DNA of 55,456 nt from Actinobacteria bacterium 69-20. GTDB taxonomy: Bacteria; Actinomycetota; Actinomycetes; Mycobacteriales; Nakamurellaceae. Shown here one piece after another: positions 22,192-30,474 of this stretch (its first letter is position 1; each line of letters opens with the position of its first letter). A program made the position numbers and the translations under genes. The stretch covers positions 1 through 55,456 of the forward strand of contig MKSW01000042.1 of assembly GCA_001897425.1 (NCBI GenBank). The letters run 5' to 3'. The notes beneath the pieces were generated by a model, which was not told the DNA's origin, searched no databases, and worked only from the letters and a program-made list of their open reading frames with translations.

Positions 22192-22974
22192 TCAGGCCTC
22201 CTTGGCGATGTTGGGCCACAGCTGGTCGGTCAGGCTGGCGATCGCCGTGGCGACGGGCTCGCCCCGGTCGTAGTCGCCCCACCACACCTCGGCCGCCCGC
22301 GCGGAACGGACGGCGACCCGCTCGGGCACGAGCGGGTGCAGGACCAGGCCGTCGTTGTCCTCCTCGAGGGCTGTGACGGCGTTGCGGGCGTCGATGGTTG
22401 GGATGGTGTCGGGCCAGCGCGTGACGATGACGCCGGCCTCGACGAGGTTCGGGTTCAGCGGGCTGAGCTGGCGGTATCGGGCGACGTTCCACCTGGCCCA
22501 CTCGACGCCGGCGCGGCCGTCCTCGTCGGGCGTCGTGGTGTAGACGACGCGGTCGGAAGCGGTCAGGGCGGCTCGGATGAGGAAGCCGCCTTGGCGGTTC
22601 GGGGAGTCGATGAGCACCACGTCGCGGTCCCAGCCGTCGAGGGCGCGCTTGAGCCGCAGGTCGCCGTACTCCTGCTGGGCAGACTCGAGGCCGGCGATGT
22701 CACGCGAGCCGGGCACGACGTGGATCTGTGGGTTCCAGGGCGAGGGCAGCGCGAGGTCAGCGGCAGCGCCCGCGACGTCGTCCGATCCGAGGATGGCTCC
22801 GACGTGCTCCCCTGCCGGCGCTTCGACGTCGAGCCACGTGGTGGCCGTTGCGCGGGGGTCGACATCGACGACTCCGACGCGCACTCCCCTGCGGGCCAGC
22901 TCGGCGGCGAAGCCAACCGTGAGCGTGGTCTTGCCGACCCCGCCCTTCTCTGACGCAAGTGTCACCGTATCCAT
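22192..22974 (-). CDS. parA: ParA-family partition ATPase
   Basis: A 260-residue Walker-type ATPase. The deviant Walker A KGGVGKTT (Lys10, Lys15) is followed by VGVVDVDPRATATTW and VVLIDSPN. It lacks an N-terminal DNA-binding domain, so it is a short ParA of the type Ib/ParF class. The ATG at 22974 is chosen because MDTVTLASEKGG begins the fold; upstream in-frame ATGs fall in the repeat array. It moves plasmid copies apart using ATP and the nucleoid. It lies downstream of rep, behind a repeat array that probably serves as centromere and operator. Confidence 0.88.
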   Translation of the reverse strand: MDTVTLASEKGGVGKTTLTVGFAAELARRGVRVGVVDVDPRATATTWLDVEAPAGEHVGAILGSDDVAGAAADLALPSPWNPQIHVVPGSRDIAGLESAQQEYGDLRLKRALDGWDRDVVLIDSPNRQGGFLIRAALTASDRVVYTTTPDEDGRAGVEWARWNVARYRQLSPLNPNLVEAGVIVTRWPDTIPTIDARNAVTALEEDNDGLVLHPLVPERVAVRSARAAEVWWGDYDRGEPVATAIASLTDQLWPNIAKEA

Positions 22975-22981
22975 ACGGGCA

Positions 22982-23064
22982 ATCATGCTATCCGTCATGC
23001 CTGCCGTCAAGCATTCTTGCCGCCTGTCATGCTTGCCCGCTGTCATGCGTGATATATATCAAGC
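22982..23064 (-). repeat. Heptamer repeat array upstream of parA (candidate parS/operator)
   Basis: On the - strand six copies of a GCATGAC-like heptamer occur: three exact GCATGAC (ending at 22994, 23026 and 23042), plus GCATGAT, GCTTGAC and GCTTGAT. They sit 12-20 bases apart and in one orientation. An AT-rich GATATATATC palindrome lies among them at 23051-23060. Short spaced repeats before parA are bound by RHH partners in ParF/ParG-like systems. Confidence 0.6.
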
Positions 23065-23081
23065 ATGCAGCCGGACCGAGG

Positions 23082-25142
23082 TTACGCGTGCGCCAGGTCG
23101 AGCTCGAGCTGCACGGGGCCACCGACGCCGGCCGATGCTCCAGCTGTCGACTCGTGAGGTAGCCCCGGTAGGACCCGTGGCGCGGGCAGGCCCCACCGGG
23201 CCCGGTGGGCGGCCCACGCTGCGACGAGGGCAGTTCGTTCGGGGCCGGGACGTGCCCCGAAGGCGAGCGTGCGGTCGATCGACCGTTCGTCGAGCTCGGC
23301 GGGGGACAGGCTGGCGTGCCAGGCCTCCCATCGTGTTCGCTCGTTCTCGCCGGCTGCCGCTCGTCGTGCGGCCCACGTGTCCTTGAGCCGGCTCTGCTCG
23401 TCGACGCTGCGCTGCGCGAACGCTCCCTCGAGCAGCAGCCGGCGTGCCTGGCGCTCGGCGTCGGTCAGCTGTGACCACCACTGTCGCTGACGTGCGCGGG
23501 CCGCCTTGCGGCTGCGGGCGATGGCCGCGTCTCGCTGAGCTTCCCAGCGGGCTCGTCGGCGCTCGACGTCCAGGGTGTCGCGGAACTCCTCACGCTCGGA
23601 CCCGACCTCGGCGTGCTTCTGCTCCACGATCCGCCGCCCGGCCGCCGTCGCATCCGCCGAGGTCACGCCGCTGTGTCGCCACTGGCCGGCGTCGTCGACC
23701 GTGGCCAGTCCGAGCTCCGCCAGGTGCCGCAGGTGGGCTCTGGTCGTCCGTGCCTGGGACTCCGTCGGTTCGCTTGACGTCAGTTCGGAGAGCCCTGCGG
23801 CTTGGGCGACTTCCGGGAGGCCTTGCCCGGTGTCGCGGAGCACCCGGAGCACGGCGGTGGCCGTGGCGCCGAGCAAGTTGCGCAGGGGGAGGGCGGGGGC
23901 TCGCTGGGGGGGTTGAAACCTAGGTGGGTCAGTGGACGACACAGGTCTGGCGGTGATGGTGTCGCTGCTGTCGGTGGTGCCGGGGATGTAGGTGTGCTCG
24001 ACGTCGAGCACACCTACGGCGGCCAGCCGGGCGAGGGACGCGCGGATGGTGTTGCGGGATCGGATGGCGGATGCGAGCAGGAGGTCCCGCTGGGAGACGG
24101 CCAGTTGGCTCGTCTTGTGACGGTCCATGAGGTCCGCGATCGCGGTGGCGACCTCCAGGTCGACGTGCCGGGTGCGTGCCGGCCAGGTGAGCCACTGCTG
24201 CGCGATCGCCTCGTGCAGTGGGGCGCCGGCGCCCTGCTCCACGTCGTCTCGCTGGTTGGCGACGCGGCGAGAGGCGAGCCAGGTGTCGGCGTCGATGACG
24301 CACCGGTTCCAGGTGTGCCACCACCACCGGCGGCCGCGGCTGCGCGCCTTGGGGAACGCTGTCGGCGCGGCCGCGGTGATGGCGTCCCAGGCTTCGGGCT
24401 CGCTGTAGCCGGCGATGACGAGCTGGAAAGTCGCCTCGAGCTCGATCTGCGACCGCTGGGAGCGATCGCGGTCGATGCCGAGGTGGGCGACCGCCGGCCG
24501 GCCCTCCGCCAGGTAGGTCGCCCAGGCAGCTGGCAGGTCGTGTCGACGCCGGCCGCGCGGCGTCAGGGGCAGCCGCGGCCCGGCGAGCTGCACCACGGGC
24601 GTAGGCCGGGCGTCGACGATCGAGCGGGGGAGCGGGGCCAGCACCTCGCGCAGGCGGACGAGCAGCTCGTCGACGTCGCCGGCGACGGGCGGGCAACCGC
24701 CGCGGCGGTGCGGGGCGCTGAGCGGGCGCAGCTGGGATCGGAGGTCGATCTTGCTGCGGGAGGCGTGCAGGTCGGCGCGCAGGTCGTCGACGTGGCGCGC
24801 CAGGGCCTCGGCGTGGACGCCGGGAACGATCAGGACGTGTGCGCGGCCGCGGCCGCCACCGGACGGGCGCACCAGGTGCCACAGGCCGCGCCGGGTGCAC
24901 CAGTCGGCGAGGTGCTCGCAGGCGATCAGTCCGAGATCTCCGGCGAGGTCGATGTCGACCGCGACCACCTCGGTGCGCAGCCGGCCCACGACGGTAGCCA
25001 CCCGGCCGCGGCCCACGAGCCGCAAAGCCTCGTCGAGAGAGCCGGGCGTCACGCCGGACACACGCACGTTGGCGTCGTCGATCGCGAACCAGCCGCGCGG
25101 CGCGAACAACGTCGCGTCCAGCTCGCGCACGGACGGCGACAC
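23082..25142 (-). CDS. Replication initiator with primase-polymerase-like N-terminus
   Basis: A 686-residue protein. The N-terminal ~250 residues have archaeo-eukaryotic primase features: VVAVDIDL (Asp63, Asp65) as the DxD metal site and SGGGRGRAH (Ser94-His102) as the second motif. A central region carries winged-helix elements (QRDLLLASAIRSRNTIRASL, then ARLAAVGVLDVE). The C-terminal third is highly charged and helical. Together with its position before parA, this fits the plasmid Rep protein. The ATG at 25142 follows a palindrome-rich control region. I see no helicase motif, so a host helicase would be needed. Rep function is inferred. Confidence 0.7.
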   Translation of the reverse strand: MSPSVRELDATLFAPRGWFAIDDANVRVSGVTPGSLDEALRLVGRGRVATVVGRLRTEVVAVDIDLAGDLGLIACEHLADWCTRRGLWHLVRPSGGGRGRAHVLIVPGVHAEALARHVDDLRADLHASRSKIDLRSQLRPLSAPHRRGGCPPVAGDVDELLVRLREVLAPLPRSIVDARPTPVVQLAGPRLPLTPRGRRRHDLPAAWATYLAEGRPAVAHLGIDRDRSQRSQIELEATFQLVIAGYSEPEAWDAITAAAPTAFPKARSRGRRWWWHTWNRCVIDADTWLASRRVANQRDDVEQGAGAPLHEAIAQQWLTWPARTRHVDLEVATAIADLMDRHKTSQLAVSQRDLLLASAIRSRNTIRASLARLAAVGVLDVEHTYIPGTTDSSDTITARPVSSTDPPRFQPPQRAPALPLRNLLGATATAVLRVLRDTGQGLPEVAQAAGLSELTSSEPTESQARTTRAHLRHLAELGLATVDDAGQWRHSGVTSADATAAGRRIVEQKHAEVGSEREEFRDTLDVERRRARWEAQRDAAIARSRKAARARQRQWWSQLTDAERQARRLLLEGAFAQRSVDEQSRLKDTWAARRAAAGENERTRWEAWHASLSPAELDERSIDRTLAFGARPGPERTALVAAWAAHRARWGLPAPRVLPGLPHESTAGASAGVGGPVQLELDLAHA

Positions 25143-25189
25143 GCTGGGCGCCGGTGCGCGGGAAGGCTGGGCGATTTGCGGGGTAGCGG

Positions 25190-25212
25190 TTATCGTGGGC
25201 TCCGAGCGATAA
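25190..25212 (-). promoter_or_regulatory. Inverted repeat upstream of rep
   Basis: TTATCG and CGATAA flank 11 bases, about 48 bases upstream of the rep start. It is a candidate operator for the RHH protein at 25373 or a Rep site. In the rest of 25143-25372, hairpins GTCCTCCGC/GCGGAGGAC (25238-25270) and GCCGGCCC/GGGCCGGC (25307-25330) make this a possible origin or antisense-RNA region. Confidence 0.4.
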
Positions 25213-25340
25213 GGCGCACGAGAGTGCGTCGACCTGAGTCCTCCGCGACGCCGGCAAGCAGGCGGAGGACTTGAGCAGTAGCGACCGATTCGGTTGAGGA
25301 ACCACCGCCGGCCCTGGACGAGGGGCCGGCCAAACGTTCA

Positions 25341-25364
25341 GCCCGGCCCCTGCGGGGGCCGGGC
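25341..25364 (+). terminator. Rho-independent-like terminator
   Basis: GCCCGGCCCC and GGGGCCGGGC form a perfect 10-bp stem with a TGCG loop, followed on the + strand by TTCGTTTGTT. It sits just after the end of the - strand RHH gene and may act in both directions. Confidence 0.6.
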
Positions 25365-25372
25365 TTCGTTTG

Positions 25373-25609
25373 TTATGCGGGGATGTCCAGGGCCTCCTGC
25401 TGCATCGCCTTCACGGGCCACCACACGGGCACGCCGTTCTCATCGACTTCGACGTGCTCGAGGAGCGCCTGGATCACGGCCCACTTGGGCGCGCCCGTTG
25501 CGCTGTGGAGCTCGTCCAGCCGATCAATCGCAGGCTGGTCGACCTCAACGTAGAGCGATCGACGATCGCCGCCGCGGCCGAAGGCGCGGCGTGTGGTCGG
25601 AGTGGCCAT
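25373..25609 (-). CDS. Small ribbon-helix-helix protein
   Basis: A 78-residue protein: a basic N-terminus (MATPTTRRAFGRGGDRR), a strand (SLYVEVD), two helices (QPAIDRLDELHSATG, PKWAVIQALLEHVEV) and a Trp-containing tail. This is the CopG/Arc-like RHH pattern. Its place just upstream of rep suggests copy-number or rep regulation, with the TTATCG/CGATAA repeat as possible target. The ATG at 25609 is preferred because the basic RHH arm begins there. Confidence 0.6.
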   Translation of the reverse strand: MATPTTRRAFGRGGDRRSLYVEVDQPAIDRLDELHSATGAPKWAVIQALLEHVEVDENGVPVWWPVKAMQQEALDIPA

Positions 25610-25689
25610 GCCCGCGAGACTGCCAGGGCCATATGCAAAGGCGAGCGCGACACGCCGACATGACACGCGGCACCTGCCGCGGTGGCAGC

Positions 25690-26010
25690 TCACTCGCTGG
25701 GGAGCACGTACGCCTTGAGTGCGTCCAGCATCTGCTCGACACGGCGTCGGTCGACCGTCCAGCGGACCTCTCGTCCAGGCCGGCTCTCGGCGGGAACGTC
25801 TGCACTGACGAGTCCACCCAGCTCGAGCGTCTTGAGGTGCTCGAGCGCAGCCTTGCGTGTGGCGCCGATGCGCTCGGCCAGCTCGGCCGCGGTCAGAGGC
25901 CCCGCAAGGGCCAGCTGGTGAAGGATCTCATCACGCGCCTGGCTGCCAAAGACGTGCACAGCGGTGCTCACCCCCTCTGGCATCCCTGCGGGACGGGTGA
26001 CACGCGGCAT
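25690..26010 (-). CDS. Winged helix-turn-helix regulator (ArsR-like), paralogue of 14524
   Basis: A 106-residue regulator. The domain runs from VFGSQARDEILHQLALAG through LTAAELAERIGATRKAALEHL to a wing SRPGREVRW and a C-terminal helix. It aligns over its length with the regulator at 14524. It is divergent from the surface-protein gene at 26226, with a perfect inverted repeat in the shared gap. No Cys metal site is present. The ATG at 26010 is used; GTG 26016 and ATG 25983 are alternatives. Confidence 0.72.
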   Translation of the reverse strand: MPRVTRPAGMPEGVSTAVHVFGSQARDEILHQLALAGPLTAAELAERIGATRKAALEHLKTLELGGLVSADVPAESRPGREVRWTVDRRRVEQMLDALKAYVLPSE

Positions 26011-26056
26011 ACGCACATCATCCCGAACCGAGGGATTGCCACCCTTGCGGCTCTAT

Positions 26057-26077
26057 CCTTCACTTTATCGGTGAAGG
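26057..26077. promoter_or_regulatory. Inverted repeat in the divergent regulator/surface-gene promoter
   Basis: CCTTCAC and GTGAAGG form perfect 7-bp arms around TTTATCG, in an unusually AT-rich spot between the divergent genes. It is a likely operator for the winged-helix regulator. The remaining bases to 26225 hold no gene. Confidence 0.55.
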
Positions 26078-26225
26078 TAGCATCTGGATCGACCCAGACG
26101 CCCGCCACCCAAACGGGTGACAAGCGGCCGGAGTCGACGCAGATGGGGTGATCTCGTCGGTCGACGTCGGCTGGTGCTGGTAGGAAAGCCCAGGCGTCCC
26201 GGACCGGGGGGAGGGGGAAGCCAGG

Positions 26226-27275
26226 ATGGCAACGATCGTTGAGGGGGTACGCCCGGGCCGACAGGCCCAGGGCGGTGCTCGTCGTCGCTTGCTGCGGCCC
26301 GCCGCCATCGGCCTTGTCGCCGTGGTGCTCGTCGCTGGCGGCGCCGGCACGGCGTGGGCTCGCTGGAATTCTGGAGTGAACACGCGGCTGGCCGCGTCTG
26401 CCGCGTCGGTCGACGCCGCGGCCGCTCAGCTGACGACTACGGAGGCTGCCGGTAAGGCTGCGCTCTCCGAGGACGGCGCCCTGGCCGGTGCCGATTTGGC
26501 AGGGCAGTTGAAGGCTGCCCTTTCGGCCGCCGTTCCGGCTCGCTCGAGCGATGGGTCGCGTGAGCAGCAGGCGGCCGCCAACACTGCGGCCTCGTCCTCG
26601 GCTGCGGCCGCCTCGAGCACCATCGCCGCTCTGACGGCAAAGGTGCGCGCGGCTGCGGCCGATCGGCGCCTGGCGGACGCCGGCGCGGCGTATCAGGCCG
26701 CGGCCTCGCAGTTGGACGCCTCGATCGCGGCCTCCTCTGCTCTCCTGGCGGGCAGCCAGGGTCAGGTCAGCGACGACGCCGTGCGTCAGGCACTGGCCGC
26801 CGCGATCTCGTCCGCGACTGCTGTTCGCCACGCGGCCGCCGGGACGTCTCTGGACTCCCTGACGGCTGCGGCCCAGGCAGCGCACGACCAGGTCTCGTCC
26901 CTGGCCTCCGCGAACGACGCAGTGACGGCCGCCCAGGCGGCATGGACGAGCGCGCAGCAGCAGGCCGCCGCGCAGAAGGCCGCGGCAGATGCTGCGGCCG
27001 CGGCCGCCCGCAGGTCGACCACCTCGAGCGGGGCGAAGGCGAGCTCATCGACGTCGGCGCGCACCTCATCGTCGGGGTCGTCCTCGAAGGCCTCGCCGTC
27101 GACCCAAGCCTCGTCGTCGGCCAGCACGTCGGGCTCGACGGGCTCCTCGTCGAGCATCGACGTGACTCAGATGCCCGGCTACACCGTGTTGCCCAAGGGC
27201 GCACAGTCGCCCGTCACGGGCACGTGGTGCGGCAGCGGGGACGCCTACGGCAACGCCACAGGCGGGTGGTGCTGA
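26226..27275 (+). CDS. Ala/Ser-rich membrane-anchored surface protein
   Basis: A 349-residue protein: a basic N-terminus, one hydrophobic anchor at about residues 25-45 (AAIGLVAVVLVAGGAGTAWA), then ~230 residues of Ala-rich coiled coil. A ~60-residue Ser/Thr linker follows, and a short C-terminal domain with two Cys (TWCGSGDAYGNATGGWC). The unit GQVSDDAVRQAL also occurs twice, in variant form, in the protein at 30475, and both share AAAAQLTT after the anchor, so the two are paralogues. AGGGGGAAG precedes the ATG. It may span the wall to support cell contact. Confidence 0.7.
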   Translation: MATIVEGVRPGRQAQGGARRRLLRPAAIGLVAVVLVAGGAGTAWARWNSGVNTRLAASAASVDAAAAQLTTTEAAGKAALSEDGALAGADLAGQLKAALSAAVPARSSDGSREQQAAANTAASSSAAAASSTIAALTAKVRAAAADRRLADAGAAYQAAASQLDASIAASSALLAGSQGQVSDDAVRQALAAAISSATAVRHAAAGTSLDSLTAAAQAAHDQVSSLASANDAVTAAQAAWTSAQQQAAAQKAAADAAAAAARRSTTSSGAKASSSTSARTSSSGSSSKASPSTQASSSASTSGSTGSSSSIDVTQMPGYTVLPKGAQSPVTGTWCGSGDAYGNATGGWC

Positions 27276-27300
27276 CGACGGGTTAGCACCGGCCGCTGGG

Positions 27301-27379
27301 CCTCTCACAACGGGTGAGGGGCCGGAGTTCCAGCTCCGGCCCCTCGTACCTCCGAATCAATGCCTTGGGAGTGCATTTC
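27301..27379 (+). promoter_or_regulatory. Structured leader B of the LAxTG surface-protein gene
   Basis: Homologue of leader A (14101-14175). GAGGGGCCGGAG and its exact complement form a 12-bp stem with the TTCCAG loop, closed further by GGT/ACC. CTCCGAA and TTGGGAG can then pair and cover the ribosome-binding site. Near the loop, the C-G pair of leader A is replaced by A-T, a compensatory change. It could also act as a terminator for the gene ending at 27275. Confidence 0.6.
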
Positions 27380-30232
27380 ATGAAGGCGTGTGGATTGTCC
27401 CACGCGCGCGGACGACGCGCGAGGGGTGCTCGACACGGGTTGGCGGGATTCCTCGCCATCGCTGTGCTGATGCCTGCGGTGCTCATTGCCTCGTCGTCGC
27501 CGGCGGCCGCGGCTGACCGGGTGGGACCGGGCGTCGCCGTTCCCGGGATCTTGGGCTGGGGCGACCAGTGGCTGGGTGCCGCCGCGGGTACCGCCCAGGC
27601 CAACGCTGAGGGTGCTCTGTCGTTCTGCATCTCGGCCGGGTTGCCTGCGCCGGAAGGGGCGTCTGCCACCGGCCTGGACTACCTCGGTGACCCTCAGCTG
27701 GCGTACGCCTTGTGGAAGCACCAGTGGGAGAACGATGCGACGAGCCGCGCGGCGCTGAGCTTCCTGGCGCACGTGCGCCACGACACCGGCGCCAACGGCA
27801 TCACCGCAGACCAGCGCAAGGCGGCGTTCGTCTCCGCTACGCCGCAGTACATCCAGGACCGCGCGAACCAGTACCTAGCTGAGGCTTCGGGCGCCTCGGG
27901 GAGCAGCAGCGCGTCCGGTGCCGTGGCGGTGCAATCGACCCGCACAGGGATCATCCACGACCTCGGCGTGCAGTACTCCACTGGGGCCTGGATTGCCGGG
28001 GCGACGATGACCATCACGCTGCATGGCCCCGCCGTGTTCGACTCGAACGGCAACGGCGTGGCCGACCCGGGTGAGGGCACCGTGTGGACCGGCACTACGC
28101 AGTCCGGCCCGATCACGCTGGGGTGGGTCGCCACGGGTGATGGATCGGTCACTTGGTCCTACTCGTACTCGAACCTGCCTCGCACCGAGCTGACGCACCT
28201 CTACGCGGGGAGCGACCAGCAGACGATCACGTACGGGCTGCGGATGCCGGGCGACCCGGAGACGATCTCCGCCCCGGTGCAGACGTTCGACGTCCAGTCG
28301 GACTTCCAGCCGGCCGCGACCTCTGCGGTGCCGGCGAAGGTGGTGTCGGTCGGCGCACCCCTGCGGGACCAGCTGGTGGTCTCGTCATCCGCCGGCTCGT
28401 GGGTCCAGGTCGCCGGCTCGAACGTGCCGGTGGTGTTCGAAGGCACGGCGTACTCGACGGGAACCACGCCGGCCGCAACCCAGGGCTCAGTGCCGGCCGA
28501 TGCGAAGGTCCTGGGCACGACGTCGATCACGGCGACCGGCCCGGGCACCTACCAGGCCTCGGTCCCCGGCGTGGGCACCGGCCAGGTCGTGACGTGGGTG
28601 TGGCGGATGGTCAAGAGTCACCAGCCCGCGCAGTGGCAGCCCTTCATCCGGGGCGACTGGTCTGACGGGTACGGCGTGGCGGGGGAGACCGCCAGCGTGC
28701 GTCACAACACGGTGGCGGCGACCACAACTGCCTCACGTGTCGAGGGCGCGGCCGCGGGGGGCGCCGAGCTCGTTGACGACATCACGGTGTCCGGCTTTCC
28801 TGCCGATCACACGACGTTCGCGGGTGGTGCCGGCATCGGCGCCGACACCCCGACGATGACGTCCAGTCTGCTGTTCTTCGGTGAGGGCCAGCCCGTCACA
28901 GAGGCGAACCGCGGTGCCGCGCGGCTGGTCGCGCAAAGCACGGTGCCGGCGGTCAACGGACCGGTGCGGGCGTCGGCGGCGTCCTACCGGCTGATCCGTG
29001 ACGCGAGCGGGTACCCGGTGCCTGGCACGTACGTCTTCGTTGTCGACTTCGCCGGCGACGACCGGGTGGAGCCCTTCCACTCCAGCGTCGAGGACTCAGC
29101 TGAGCAGGTGCCGGTGGCGCCGACGCCGGTGTGGCTCGGCTCGCTCGCCGTGGCGAACCCACCGGCCAGCACCTCAGATGGCGCGAGCGCCGATCCGACG
29201 TCGGATCCGACGTCATCGGCTGGTGGCCCAGCGGCGGCGGACGCCGCACCCCTGGCTAAGAGCGCCGCGCAGCCGGCGCCGTCCGCCTCGGCTACGCCCG
29301 AGCCGACTACGCCCGGGCATGCCCGCACCTTCACGCAGGCACCGGCAGGGGAGCCAGCCCCGACCGCCCCCGCGTCGGGCGGCGCGAGCGCCGATGTCGC
29401 CCGCCTGGTCGACGGCGGCTCCGCGCAGCTGACGGACGTGGCCACCGTGCTGGGAACGATCCGTCCGGGGTGGAGCCTGACGTTCGATCTCTACCACTGG
29501 CTCGGGAGCACCCCGACCTGCACCAAGGACACGCTCGTCGCGCACCTTGACCCGGTCGTCGTCGACCTCGCTGGGGCCTACGGCTCGGCGCTGGTCGACG
29601 TGCCCTACCTCCACGCCGGCTCGTACGGCTTCGTGGCGACCGTGCGCGCGGACGACGGGACGGTCCTCCAGGAGGGGCAGTGCGGCGAGGCGACCGAGAC
29701 GCTCGCAGTTGAGGCGCGGCCGGTGACGCTCAGCACCGCGGTGCAGTCGCAGGGCACCCTCGTCGAGGGCAACGCCGCCTCACTGTGGGACTCGTCCACG
29801 GTCGCCGGCACGCTGTTCCACGGCTACGCCCTGGGCGTCAACCTGTACCGCTGGTCGGGCCGGACCCCCGTGTGCACCGCGGCCACGCTGGTCGCCGCAG
29901 TGCCCCCAGCGGCGTTGACAGCTGAGGGCGTGACGTCGGTGGCGCCCATCACCATCGACAAGCTGTCGCCCGGCTACTACGGCTTCGTGGCCACCGTCTA
30001 CGACGGATCTGGCGCGGTGGTGGTCAAGGGCGAGTGCGGCGAGGCGGCCGAGACGCTGGTCGTCGCCGCGAAGGCGGCTTCGTCGGCCGACCTGAACGGC
30101 AACGGCCGCGCCCTGGCGTCGACGGGCGCCTCCGTGGGCCCCGTCGCTCTGCTCGCCTTCGCGCTGATCGGCACGGGGGTCCTCCTGATCTGCGTCCGGC
30201 GTCGCCGGCGATCGTCCTCGTCGACGACGTAA
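27380..30232 (+). CDS. Large LAxTG sortase-anchored surface protein
   Basis: A 950-residue exported protein. A long basic signal peptide (about 1-45) ends at SPAAAA. The N-terminal domain has LSFCISAGLPAPEG and LAYALWKHQWENDATSRAAL, reminiscent of, but not clearly, a thioester-type adhesin domain. Beta-rich domains follow, then a Ser/Pro/Ala-rich stalk. Two C-terminal repeats of about 100 residues share PTCT/PVCT, GSYGFVATV/GYYGFVATV and the GQCGEATETL/GECGEAAETL ending. The sorting signal LASTG, a hydrophobic helix and an Arg/Ser tail finish it. The ATG at 27380 lies 22 codons inside the open frame, after leader B. An adhesin role is inferred. Confidence 0.78.
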   Translation: MKACGLSHARGRRARGARHGLAGFLAIAVLMPAVLIASSSPAAAADRVGPGVAVPGILGWGDQWLGAAAGTAQANAEGALSFCISAGLPAPEGASATGLDYLGDPQLAYALWKHQWENDATSRAALSFLAHVRHDTGANGITADQRKAAFVSATPQYIQDRANQYLAEASGASGSSSASGAVAVQSTRTGIIHDLGVQYSTGAWIAGATMTITLHGPAVFDSNGNGVADPGEGTVWTGTTQSGPITLGWVATGDGSVTWSYSYSNLPRTELTHLYAGSDQQTITYGLRMPGDPETISAPVQTFDVQSDFQPAATSAVPAKVVSVGAPLRDQLVVSSSAGSWVQVAGSNVPVVFEGTAYSTGTTPAATQGSVPADAKVLGTTSITATGPGTYQASVPGVGTGQVVTWVWRMVKSHQPAQWQPFIRGDWSDGYGVAGETASVRHNTVAATTTASRVEGAAAGGAELVDDITVSGFPADHTTFAGGAGIGADTPTMTSSLLFFGEGQPVTEANRGAARLVAQSTVPAVNGPVRASAASYRLIRDASGYPVPGTYVFVVDFAGDDRVEPFHSSVEDSAEQVPVAPTPVWLGSLAVANPPASTSDGASADPTSDPTSSAGGPAAADAAPLAKSAAQPAPSASATPEPTTPGHARTFTQAPAGEPAPTAPASGGASADVARLVDGGSAQLTDVATVLGTIRPGWSLTFDLYHWLGSTPTCTKDTLVAHLDPVVVDLAGAYGSALVDVPYLHAGSYGFVATVRADDGTVLQEGQCGEATETLAVEARPVTLSTAVQSQGTLVEGNAASLWDSSTVAGTLFHGYALGVNLYRWSGRTPVCTAATLVAAVPPAALTAEGVTSVAPITIDKLSPGYYGFVATVYDGSGAVVVKGECGEAAETLVVAAKAASSADLNGNGRALASTGASVGPVALLAFALIGTGVLLICVRRRRRSSSSTT

Positions 30233-30294
30233 AGGGCGCGGTGCCGGATCGGAACGCTGCCTCGCTGACACCCCGCAGACTCCGCCGGCACACC

Positions 30295-30319
30295 GGTCCC
30301 GCCCCTCGTGGGCGGGACC
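30295..30319 (+). terminator. Terminator after the surface-protein gene
   Basis: GGTCCCGCCC and GGGCGGGACC form a perfect 10-bp stem with a 5-base loop, 63 bases past the stop codon. Confidence 0.6.
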
Positions 30320-30376
30320 ACCTGGGCGGTCGGTTCGACGGCTTTGAGGTTCCTCGCCGGCGGTTCGACCGACACG

Positions 30377-30410
30377 GGTGGGCTGGCCTTTCCCCCTGGG
30401 CCAGCCCACC
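30377..30410 (+). terminator. Second hairpin upstream of the conjugation operon
   Basis: GGTGGGCTGGCC and GGCCAGCCCACC form a 12-bp stem with a 10-base loop. Another hairpin (GCCCGG-TTCG-CCGGGC) lies near 30440. They may end upstream transcription or form the operon's leader; no gene lies in 30233-30474. Confidence 0.5.
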
Positions 30411-30474
30411 CCCCAACCGCACGAAAAGGGGGGCAGGTGCCCGGTTCGCCGGGCGAACAGTCGGGGGACTGGCA

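Noticed and set aside
22982-23069. CRISPR-like array
   Set aside because: Units are only 7 bases with short irregular spacing and no cas genes occur; it fits partition or replication repeats.
26107-26225. Weak similarity of the leader of the 26226 gene to leaders A and B (AACGGGTGA, GGCCGGAGT)
   Set aside because: The blocks are short, spacing differs, and neither stem nor masking helix can be formed, so I do not count it as a third member.
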